DNA of 64,000 nucleotides from assembly GCA_958439195.1 (NCBI GenBank), contig OY288151.1:238979-302978 (forward strand), written 5' to 3'. The translations under genes and the position numbers were made by a program. Each line of letters starts with the position of its first letter. The first letter of the stretch is position 1. Origin of the DNA: an uncultured Paracoccaceae bacterium. Lineage in GTDB: Bacteria > Pseudomonadota > Alphaproteobacteria > Rhodobacterales > Rhodobacteraceae. Below are positions 43,333 to 50,306 of this stretch, piece after piece. The notes under the pieces are model-generated. The model saw only the letters and a list, made by a program, of their open reading frames with translations, ran no database searches and was not told the origin of the DNA.

Positions 43333-44214
43333 TCAGATCAGAAAGGCGAGAGTGAGCGGAAGTGTGATCACCGACAGGAGGGTGGAGGCGATCACGAGGC
43401 CGGCGACGGATTCGGCATCCGCGCCGTATTTTTCGGCCAGCATGTAGGACGTGACGGCAACCGGGGTGGTGACTTGCAGGATCAGCACCGCCAGCGCGAC
43501 CGGGGGCAGGCCGAACAGCAGGCCCGCGCCGAGGGCAACAGCAAGGCAGATTGCGGCGCGCAGGGCCGACAGCCAGACCGCGCGGCCAAGGCGGCCCGCG
43601 GTAAGCCGCGCCACGGCGACGCCCAGCGTGATCAGCATGAGCGGGATGGCGATCTGACCGATCAGATCGAGCGAGTTGGTCAGCCAGACGGGGGTTTGCC
43701 AGCCTTGCCACAAGAACAGCGCACCCAGCAGCGTGCCCAACATGATCGGTTCGCGCAGCAGGCGGGCGGGCGACCCACCACCCGCCACCATCCAGACGCC
43801 GAAGGTAAAGCTCCAGAGTATCATCACGGCGAAGATGACGACGGCATAGCCAAGGCCGGTTTCGCCAAAGGCAAACAGCGCAAGCGGCAGGCCGACATTG
43901 CCGGTATTGCCGAAGATCAGCGGCGCAAGGTAGGTGCGCGCGTCAAGGCGAAAAGCGCGTGTGATGGCCCAGAAGGCCAGCGTCAGCAGGCCATAGGACA
44001 GGGCGGCGGCGAATACGACCGATGTCAGGGCGGCGGGGTCGATTTCGGTTTTCATCAACGCGGTAAAGACGAGGGCGGGGACCGACAGGGTCATGCAGAG
44101 GCGGGTTATGAATTCCAGCCGGTATTCAAAACCGGCGCGGACCCAGACAAAACCCACCAGTCCGAGGAGGCCGACAGGGGCCACAATCTCCAGCACTGTA
44201 AGGACAAGGTTCAC
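43333..44214 (-). CDS. AEC (auxin efflux carrier) family transporter
   Basis: 293 residues with about ten hydrophobic segments (e.g. LVLTVLEIVAPVGLLGLVGF, YAVVIFAVMILWSFTFGVWM, IPLMLITLGVAVARLTAGRL). APLIFGNTGNVGLPLALFAF in the first half is the characteristic N-x-G-N-x-G-L-P block and VTTPVAVTSYMLAEKYGADA the corresponding block in the second half. Substrate unknown; bacterial members export or import malate, malonate or other carboxylates. Divergent from hspQ. Confidence 0.9.
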   Translation of the reverse strand: MNLVLTVLEIVAPVGLLGLVGFVWVRAGFEYRLEFITRLCMTLSVPALVFTALMKTEIDPAALTSVVFAAALSYGLLTLAFWAITRAFRLDARTYLAPLIFGNTGNVGLPLALFAFGETGLGYAVVIFAVMILWSFTFGVWMVAGGGSPARLLREPIMLGTLLGALFLWQGWQTPVWLTNSLDLIGQIAIPLMLITLGVAVARLTAGRLGRAVWLSALRAAICLAVALGAGLLFGLPPVALAVLILQVTTPVAVTSYMLAEKYGADAESVAGLVIASTLLSVITLPLTLAFLI

Positions 44215-44298
44215 AGACTGTTTCCTGACTGGTCAACCTGCCCGATGGACAACAGGCAGGCGGAGGGATTATTAAACGAATTCAAGGGATGCAATGAC

Positions 44299-44625
44299 AT
44301 GTTCACCGCGGCTGCAAAATATCACATCGGACAGGTGGTCCGGCATCGGAAGCACCCGTTCCGTGGCGTGATCTTTGATGTCGATCCGCGTTTTTCCAAT
44401 ACCGAAGAATGGTATGACGCAATCCCCGAGGATGCGCGGCCTTCGAAAGAGCAGCCGTTCTATCACCTGCTGGCCGAAAACGACCAAAGCTATTATGTGG
44501 CCTATGTGTCGGAACAGAACCTTTTGCCGGATGAAACCGGTGAACCGGTAGGCCACCCCGACCTGCCAGACCTGTTCGGTGATTTCGAGGATGGCCGCTA
44601 TCCTTTGCAGTTCCAGTTGAACTGA
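44299..44625 (+). CDS. hspQ: Heat shock protein HspQ
   Basis: 108 residues. AKYHIGQVVRHRKHPFRGVI followed by FDVDPRFSNTEEWYDAIPED and QPFYHLLAENDQSYYVAYVS is the full HspQ/YccV signature. HspQ binds hemimethylated DNA and acts as a Lon specificity factor in enterobacteria. ATG 44299 follows AAGGGATG; the longer open frame upstream does not resemble the family. Followed 75 bases later by the STAS gene. Confidence 0.94.
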   Translation: MFTAAAKYHIGQVVRHRKHPFRGVIFDVDPRFSNTEEWYDAIPEDARPSKEQPFYHLLAENDQSYYVAYVSEQNLLPDETGEPVGHPDLPDLFGDFEDGRYPLQFQLN

Positions 44626-44700
44626 TCCCGCTTCATCGGCGCTTACGACCTTTTCATCTTTTGCTGCTTTCCTGATGTCCGACCTTTGAAGGGGGGCAAT

Positions 44701-45036
44701 ATGGAACTTGCGGTCAGAAGTGAGGGGGCGGTCACGGTGGTGCGGCCCGCAGAGGCGCGGCTGGATGCGATGGCGGCGGTCATGTTCAAGGACAGGATGA
44801 AGGCGGCGCTGGAATCGGCGGGTGCGCGGGTGGTGCTGGACCTGTCGGGTGTGGGGTTTCTGGATTCCAGCGGGTTGGGGGCTGTTGTCGCGGCACAGCG
44901 GTTTCTGCGGGTGGGTCAGGCGCTGGAGTTGGCCGGGTTGACCGGCGCGGTGGAACGGGTGTTCCGCCTGACGCGGATGGACCGCATGTTCACCATTCAT
45001 GCCGGGGTGGATGATGCGCTGCGCGCGGCGGTGTGA
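44701..45036 (+). CDS. STAS-domain anti-sigma factor antagonist
   Basis: 111 residues, a single STAS domain. VVLDLSGVGFLDSSGLGAVV holds the conserved phosphorylatable Ser (DSSGL). AAGGGGGG at 44689-44696 is a strong ribosome site. The next gene, 7 bases on, is a predicted ATP-binding anti-sigma kinase, so the two form a partner-switching module of the SpoIIAA/SpoIIAB or RsbV/RsbW type. No PP2C phosphatase or cognate sigma factor lies in the window. Confidence 0.9.
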   Translation: MELAVRSEGAVTVVRPAEARLDAMAAVMFKDRMKAALESAGARVVLDLSGVGFLDSSGLGAVVAAQRFLRVGQALELAGLTGAVERVFRLTRMDRMFTIHAGVDDALRAAV

Positions 45037-45043
45037 CAGGCAT

Positions 45044-45472
45044 GTGATCGCCGCCGAACCCGCCGCAGTGCGCGATTTTCTGGTGGCGCTGGAACATGGT
45101 CCCGCGCTGGCACGGCTGAGTGTGGAAGAACGGGAATGCACGCTGCTGGTGCTGGCCGAGGCGATGAACAATGTCGTGGAACATGGTTATGGCGGCAGTC
45201 CCGGCTGGATCGGGTTGATGCCGGGGCCACGGCGCAGCGGGCGTGACTGGCGGATCGTGGACCGTGCGCAGAACGGGCCGCCCATGGCGTGTTTGCAGGC
45301 GGATATGCCCGGAGATCTGGCCGAGGGCGGGTTTGGTTGGCCGTTGATCCGGGCCTTGACCGACGGGGTGCAGATGCGCCGCTGTGCGGGATTCAATGTG
45401 ATGACGTTTCAGGTGCGGGCAGAGGATGGGACCGGTTGCGATGGGCTGCCGGGGGCGAAAGGTGCAGGCTGA
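45044..45472 (+). CDS. Anti-sigma regulatory factor, HATPase (RsbW/SpoIIAB-like serine kinase)
   Basis: 142 residues from GTG 45044. The Bergerat-fold N box is VLAEAMNNVVEHGYGG (E-x-x-x-N), with the G1 block weakly kept as DRAQNGPP and the G2 region as EGGFGWPLIRALTDGVQMRR. The start is not certain: an upstream ATG at 44999 lies inside the STAS gene, so GTG 45044 with ACAGG just before it is chosen. It is expected to phosphorylate the preceding STAS protein and sequester an unknown sigma factor or other target. Confidence 0.83.
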   Translation: MIAAEPAAVRDFLVALEHGPALARLSVEERECTLLVLAEAMNNVVEHGYGGSPGWIGLMPGPRRSGRDWRIVDRAQNGPPMACLQADMPGDLAEGGFGWPLIRALTDGVQMRRCAGFNVMTFQVRAEDGTGCDGLPGAKGAG

Positions 45473-45715
45473 TTTCTTGAAGCCTGTGAAAGAGTGTCCA
45501 AAGGGTAAAGATATGGAAGTTTAGGCCGTTACAGAATTGGAAGCCGCGTTTCAGCTTTCCCCCGGTGCCGCGCGTTACGCCCCCATGAAGGCGCAGCGCC
45601 GGGGTTACGAGTGCCGCGGGGCGAAGGCCGCCACCTGCCATTTGCAAGCTGTGACAGATCGGCTTGGCTTCGCCCGCGCTGCATCTTAGGGTTGCTGAAC
45701 AGCAGGAGGAACCAG

Positions 45716-47293
45716 ATGCGCGATTTTCAGATGCCGGGCCGGTCGGCCGTTCATGCAACCAACGGGATGTGTGCGACGTCACACCCGCTGGCCGCCAAGG
45801 TGGCGGTTGATGTGCTGGAGCGGGGCGGCAATGCGGTGGATGCGGCGATTGCGGGGGCGGTTCTGCTGGGGATTTGTGAACCGCAGATGACGGGGATCGG
45901 CGGCGATTGCTTTGTGCTGTTGAAACCAGCCGGCAAAGAGGAGGTGATCGCGCTGAACGGTTCGGGGCGCGCGCCTGCGGGCCTGTCGGCGGCGGCCATG
46001 CGCGACCGGGGGCTGACGGCGGTGCCGGTGCATGGGATTGAGGCCGTCACCATGCCGGGGGCCATTGATGCCTTTTGCCGCCTGTCGGCGGATTGGGGCA
46101 AGCTGGGGCTGGATGCGGTGCTGGCCCCCGCCATCCGTTATGCGGATGAAGGCGTGCCGGTGGCGCCCCGCGTGGCCTTTGACTGGGCGGGCGATGCGCA
46201 ACACCTGCAAGGCGCGGCGCGGCAGCATTACCTGATGGACGGTGCGGCCCCCAAGGTGGGTGCGCTGTTCCGCGCGCCGGGGCAGGCCGAGGTGCTGCGT
46301 CGTATTGCCAAGGAGGGGCGCAAGGGGTTTTACGAAGGTGAGGTCGCCGAGGATATGATCGCCTCGCTGCGCGCGCTGGGCGGGACACATACGCTTGAGG
46401 ATCTGGCGGCGGTGGCCTGTGATTATACCGACCCCGTAAGCGGCGAATACAAGGGGGTGGATCTGGTCGAGCATCCGCCAAACGGGCAGGGCGCGACAGC
46501 GATCTTGATGCTGAACATGCTGAAGCATTTCGATCTGGCGTCGATGGACCCGTTCGGCGTGGAACGCGCGCATATCGAGGCCGAGGCGACAAAGCTGGCC
46601 TATGATGCGCGCAACCGGTTTATCGCGGACCCCGATCACACCACGCGGCTGGCGCATATGCTGGCCCCGGAAACGGCGGCGAAGCTGGCGGCGCTGATCG
46701 ATATGGACCGTGCGATGCCATCGGCGGCCCCGCTGACCGAGGCGGTGCATAAGGACACGATCTATATCACCGTGGTGGACAAGGACCGCATGGCAGTAAG
46801 CCTGATCTATTCGATCTTTTGGGGGTTTGGGTCGGGGCTGGCATCGGACCGGTTCGGGATCAACTTCCAGAACCGGGGCGCGGGCTTTTCGCTGGTGGAA
46901 GGCCATGCGAACGAGGCCGCAGGCGGCAAACGGCCGATGCACACGATCATTCCGGGGATGCTGAAGCGGGATGGTCGGGTGATCATGCCCTTTGGCGTGA
47001 TGGGCGGCGCGTATCAGCCCTGCGGCCACGCGCGGTTTGTGACGAATATGGTGGATTACGGGATGGAACCGCAGGACGCGAATGATGCGCCGCGCTGTTT
47101 CACCGGGGTGGACGGGATGCTGGTGGAACGCGGCTATGCCGATACGGTGCGGGCGCGGCTGGCGGAGATGGGGCATGACGTGTCGATTGCGAAGGAACCG
47201 ATTGGCGGCTGTCAGGCCATTCTGATCGGCGAGGATGGGGTTCTGGTGGGCGCCTCGGACCCCCGCAAGGACGGCTGCGCGCTTGGATACTGA
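45716..47293 (+). CDS. Gamma-glutamyltransferase family protein (YwrD-like)
   Basis: 525 residues. AKVAVDVLERGGNAVDAAIA, CEPQMTGIGGDCFVLLKPAG and VEHPPNGQGATAILMLNMLK are family blocks; the self-cleavage/nucleophile Thr lies in KDTIYITVVDKDRMAVSLIY, and PMHTIIPGMLKRDGRVIMPF followed by GVMGGAYQPCGH ends the domain. There is no signal peptide, so unlike classical Ggt it appears cytoplasmic, as expected for YwrD-type enzymes. AGGAGGA at 45704-45710 sets the ATG at 45716. Confidence 0.91.
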   Translation: MRDFQMPGRSAVHATNGMCATSHPLAAKVAVDVLERGGNAVDAAIAGAVLLGICEPQMTGIGGDCFVLLKPAGKEEVIALNGSGRAPAGLSAAAMRDRGLTAVPVHGIEAVTMPGAIDAFCRLSADWGKLGLDAVLAPAIRYADEGVPVAPRVAFDWAGDAQHLQGAARQHYLMDGAAPKVGALFRAPGQAEVLRRIAKEGRKGFYEGEVAEDMIASLRALGGTHTLEDLAAVACDYTDPVSGEYKGVDLVEHPPNGQGATAILMLNMLKHFDLASMDPFGVERAHIEAEATKLAYDARNRFIADPDHTTRLAHMLAPETAAKLAALIDMDRAMPSAAPLTEAVHKDTIYITVVDKDRMAVSLIYSIFWGFGSGLASDRFGINFQNRGAGFSLVEGHANEAAGGKRPMHTIIPGMLKRDGRVIMPFGVMGGAYQPCGHARFVTNMVDYGMEPQDANDAPRCFTGVDGMLVERGYADTVRARLAEMGHDVSIAKEPIGGCQAILIGEDGVLVGASDPRKDGCALGY

Positions 47294-47309
47294 TCGACGG
47301 GGTATTGAG

Positions 47310-47777
47310 ATGCTGGATACAGCGGTGGATTACGACGCGATCACGGCGGCCATCCGGGCGTTGTGCGAAGGCGAGACGGATACGGTTGCGTTGATGGCGA
47401 CGGTGGTTTGTGAGATTCACCACCACCATCCTTTCGCCGATTGGACGGGGTTTTACCGCGTGGTCGGGCCGGAGTTGTTGAAGATCGGGCCGTATCAGGG
47501 GGGGCATGGGTGCCTTGTCATCCCGTTTTCGCGCGGGGTCTGCGGGGCGGCGGCGCGGACGGGGAAGGCGTTGAATGTGCCGGATGTAGAGGCCTTTGCC
47601 GACCATATCGCCTGTTCGTCATCGACCCGGTCGGAATTGGTGGTGCCGGTTTGGAACGGGGCGGGGGTGCTGTTGGGGGTGCTGGACCTGGACAGCGACA
47701 CGCCTGCAGCATTCACCAAGGCGGATGAGGACTGGATCGTGCCGCTGCTGGCCGAGGTGTTCCGGGACGCCGTCTGA
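47310..47777 (+). CDS. GAF-domain free methionine-(R)-sulfoxide reductase
   Basis: 155 residues, one GAF domain. The catalytic Cys pattern of fRMsr/YebR is present: GGHGCLVIPFSRGVCGAAAR and FADHIACSSSTRSELVVPVW, with YRV followed by ELLKIGPYQG typical of the family. It reduces free Met-R-sulfoxide using thioredoxin. Starts 17 bases after the gamma-glutamyltransferase stop, and its stop shares a base with the next start (TGATG). Confidence 0.92.
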   Translation: MLDTAVDYDAITAAIRALCEGETDTVALMATVVCEIHHHHPFADWTGFYRVVGPELLKIGPYQGGHGCLVIPFSRGVCGAAARTGKALNVPDVEAFADHIACSSSTRSELVVPVWNGAGVLLGVLDLDSDTPAAFTKADEDWIVPLLAEVFRDAV

Positions 47778-48586
47778 TGGGCGAGATCCATGCGGGCGCG
47801 TGCCATTGCGGCGCGGTGCGCTTTGCGGTGGAGGGGCCGATCCGTGACGCGGTGGCCTGCCATTGCAGCCAGTGTCGCAAGGTAAGCGGGCATTTCTGGG
47901 CGGCATCTTCGGTGCCCGTGACGCGATGGCGGGTGACCGAGGATCGCGGGTTGCGGTGGCATCGGTCATCGCCGCTGGCGCAGCGCGGGTTTTGCGGGGA
48001 GTGCGGGGCCACGCTGTTCTGGCTGCCCGAGGCGGATGCAGAGTTCGATTGGGGCGCACCTGCCGAACATGCGATCAGCTTTTCCCCCGGCGCGTTGGAG
48101 GGGCCGCTGACGATCAGGGTGGCGCAGCACATCTATGCCAGCGATGCGGGCGATTACTATGCCCCCGAAGGCTCGCCGCCAGAGGCCGGTGTGGCCCCGG
48201 ATCGGTTGACGGCGTCGTGCCTGTGCGGGGCGTGCCAGTTTTCGCTGCCCGGACCGGCGGGGGCGGTGACGGCCTGCCATTGCCACCAGTGCCGCCGTCT
48301 TTCGGGGCATTATTCCGCGTCCTTCGATGTGGATGAGGCGGGGGTAGAGTGGCAGGCGCGGGACGGGTTGGCCGAATACCGCACGGCCGGTGGCGGGGTG
48401 CGGGGGTTTTGTGGCGGCTGCGGGTCGAACCTCTGGTTTCGAGCGGCGGATGGCGGGTTTTCCGTTGAGGCGGGGGTGATTGACGGGTCGACCGGGGGCA
48501 GGTTGGCCGTGCATATCTTTGTGGCCGAGAAGGGCGACTATTATGACATCACCGATGGCCTGCCGCAGTTTCCCGGTTGGGGGTGA
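47777..48586 (+). CDS. Tandem-domain GFA (CENP-V/glutathione-dependent formaldehyde-activating) family protein
   Basis: 269 residues, about twice the usual GFA length. Two complete Zn-binding units are seen: CHCGAVRF ... ACHCSQCRKVSG ... GFCGECGATLFW (residues 7-95) and CLCGACQF ... ACHCHQCRRLSG ... GFCGGCGSNLWF (residues 149-235). Each has the cysteines for a structural and a second zinc site. The family includes Gfa of Paracoccus, whose catalytic role has been questioned. It is coupled to the fRMsr gene. The duplication could form an intramolecular dimer; this is inference. Confidence 0.9.
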   Translation: MGEIHAGACHCGAVRFAVEGPIRDAVACHCSQCRKVSGHFWAASSVPVTRWRVTEDRGLRWHRSSPLAQRGFCGECGATLFWLPEADAEFDWGAPAEHAISFSPGALEGPLTIRVAQHIYASDAGDYYAPEGSPPEAGVAPDRLTASCLCGACQFSLPGPAGAVTACHCHQCRRLSGHYSASFDVDEAGVEWQARDGLAEYRTAGGGVRGFCGGCGSNLWFRAADGGFSVEAGVIDGSTGGRLAVHIFVAEKGDYYDITDGLPQFPGWG

Positions 48587-48641
48587 CGTTGCCTGCGCCC
48601 TTTGGTAAGTCCGCGGGGTGGACGCATGGGGAGTGATGGAT

Positions 48642-49538
48642 ATGGCCGAGATCACGCTGCTGGATGGTGGCATGGGGCAGGAATTGGTGGCGCGGTCGGG
48701 GGATGAGCCGACCCAGCTTTGGGCCACGCGGGTGATGATCGACCATCCGGGTCTGGTTGCGGCGATCCATGATGACTATTTCGCGGCGGGCGCATCGGTG
48801 GCCACGACGAATACTTACAATATCCTGCATGACCGGTTGGCGCGGGTGGGGATGGATGCGCAGTTCCACGCCCTGCATCTGCGCGCCTTGATGGAGGCGC
48901 ATGAGGCGCGGGCGCGGGCCGGGCGGGGCATGATTGCGGGGTCTATGGGGCCGCTGGGCGAAAGCTATCGCCCCGACCTGACCCCACCGGTGGAGGAAGC
49001 GGCGGCGCAATATGCCGAAAAGGCGCGGATCATGGCAGCGCATGTGGATGTGGTGCTGATTGAGACGATGTCGTCGCTTGATCTGGCGAAGGGGGCGCTG
49101 ATCGGGGCGCAGGCGGCAGGCAAGCCGGTCTGGCTTTCGGTGTCGGTGGATGACCGGGATGGCACGAAGCTGCGGTCGGGCGAGCCGGTGGCGGGGTTGG
49201 CCGAGGTGTTGACGGCGGCACCTGCGGCGGCGGTGCTGGCCAATTGTTCGATGCCCGAGGCGATGGCCGGGGCTATGGGTGCGCTGAAGGCGCTGGGCCT
49301 GCCCTTTGGGGCCTATGCAAACGGATTTTCTGAAATCTCGCATCTGCCGCTGCCCGAAGATGGCAGCGCACCGGCCTATTGCGCGCGCCATGACCTGACG
49401 CCGGAACGCTATGTCGCCTTTGCGATGTCCTGGGTGGATATGGGGGCCACGATTGTGGGCGGTTGCTGCGAGGTGGGGCCTGCGCATATCGCCGCGCTGG
49501 CGGCTGCGTTGAAGGCGGCGGGGCATCGGATCGTTTGA
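48642..49538 (+). CDS. Homocysteine S-methyltransferase family protein
   Basis: 298 residues. ITLLDGGMGQELVARSG opens the TIM barrel, ATTNTYNILHDRL and GSMGPLGESY follow, and the zinc ligands are Cys in VLANCSMPEAM and the pair in GATIVGGCCEVGPAHI. Methyl donors in the family are S-methylmethionine, betaine or SAM; which is used here is not evident. ATG 48642 has GGGGAG eight bases upstream; GTG 48618 and ATG 48636 are alternatives. It ends in an overlap with the pseudouridine synthase gene. Confidence 0.9.
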   Translation: MAEITLLDGGMGQELVARSGDEPTQLWATRVMIDHPGLVAAIHDDYFAAGASVATTNTYNILHDRLARVGMDAQFHALHLRALMEAHEARARAGRGMIAGSMGPLGESYRPDLTPPVEEAAAQYAEKARIMAAHVDVVLIETMSSLDLAKGALIGAQAAGKPVWLSVSVDDRDGTKLRSGEPVAGLAEVLTAAPAAAVLANCSMPEAMAGAMGALKALGLPFGAYANGFSEISHLPLPEDGSAPAYCARHDLTPERYVAFAMSWVDMGATIVGGCCEVGPAHIAALAAALKAAGHRIV

Positions 49539-50194
49539 GCCTGCTGCCCGATTTCAGCTATGATCCGCCTGCGGGCGACCCGGTGATCTTGTATGAGGAT
49601 GACCGGATCATTGTGGTGGACAAGCCGTCTGGCCTGTTGTCCGTGCCCGGCAAGCTGGAGGGGCGGGATGATTGTCTGATGGCGCGGCTGGAGGTGTTTC
49701 GCCCCGGCGCGCTTTTGGTGCATCGGCTGGATTGTGACACGTCGGGGGTGATGATCTTTGCGCGGGACAAGGCGGCGCAGGGCTATCTGGGGCAGGAATT
49801 TGAAAAGCGGCGGGCGCGGAAAACCTATGTCGCGCGCGTTGAGGGTGTGATGCAGGCGGATCGTGGCCGGGTGGACCTGCCGCTCTGTGCCGATTGGGAC
49901 TATCGGCCGCGCCAGAAGGTGGATCATGAGCGCGGGCGGCCTGCCGTGACCGACTGGGAGGTGATCGCGCGGGGCGACGGCGAGACGCGGGTGCGGATGT
50001 ATCCGCAGACCGGGCGGAGCCATCAGTTGCGGGTGCATATGCTGTCGCTTGGGCATCCGATTCTGGGTGATCCGATCTATGCGGCGGGTGCGGCGCGGAA
50101 TTTTCCGCGGCTGATGCTGCATGCGGAACGGTTGGGGCTGCACCATCCAACGGGCGGGGGATGGGTGGAGTTTGCGGCAGCCTGTCCGTTCTGA
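49535..50194 (+). CDS. RluA family pseudouridine synthase
   Basis: 219 residues with the start I chose. ILYEDDRIIVVDKPSGLLSV is the family entry, LLVHRLDCDTSGVMIFARDK contains the catalytic Asp (HRLD), ARKTYVARVEG and TGRSHQLRVHMLSLGHPILG then DPIYA complete it. No S4 domain is present. Closest in plan to RluA (23S U746/tRNA U32). The start is uncertain: a TTG at 49535 overlapping the previous stop gives SLLPDFSYDPP; no ATG fits without deep overlap with the methyltransferase gene. Confidence 0.88.
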   Translation: MSLLPDFSYDPPAGDPVILYEDDRIIVVDKPSGLLSVPGKLEGRDDCLMARLEVFRPGALLVHRLDCDTSGVMIFARDKAAQGYLGQEFEKRRARKTYVARVEGVMQADRGRVDLPLCADWDYRPRQKVDHERGRPAVTDWEVIARGDGETRVRMYPQTGRSHQLRVHMLSLGHPILGDPIYAAGAARNFPRLMLHAERLGLHHPTGGGWVEFAAACPF

Positions 50195-50214
50195 GGCGAG
50201 CCCCCTCCCCCGGC

Positions 50215-50242
50215 CCCTCCCCCGAAATGGGGAAGGGGAGGG
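50215..50242. terminator. GC-rich hairpin between convergent genes
   Basis: CCCTCCCC (50215-50222) pairs with GGGGAGGG (50235-50242) around a 12-base loop. It lies between the pseudouridine synthase gene and the convergent OYE-type dehydrogenase gene, with copy 3 of the 22-base motif 41 bases further on. Confidence 0.55.
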
Positions 50243-50283
50243 CGCCTTAAGGTGACCAGGGTGGGGGTGGCACGGCCGGAATT

Positions 50284-50305
50284 GGGTATTTTTGCCAAGA
50301 TGAAG
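50284..50305 (+). repeat. Dispersed 22-base motif, copy 3
   Basis: GGGTATTT, TT, GCCAAGATGAAG. It ends one base before the stop codon of the convergent dehydrogenase gene. Confidence 0.75.
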
Positions 50306-50306
50306 A

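Noticed and set aside
45779..47176. 465-codon minus-strand open frame opposite gamma-glutamyltransferase
   Set aside because: Shadow frame, no motifs, no ribosome site; the opposite strand carries all family motifs.
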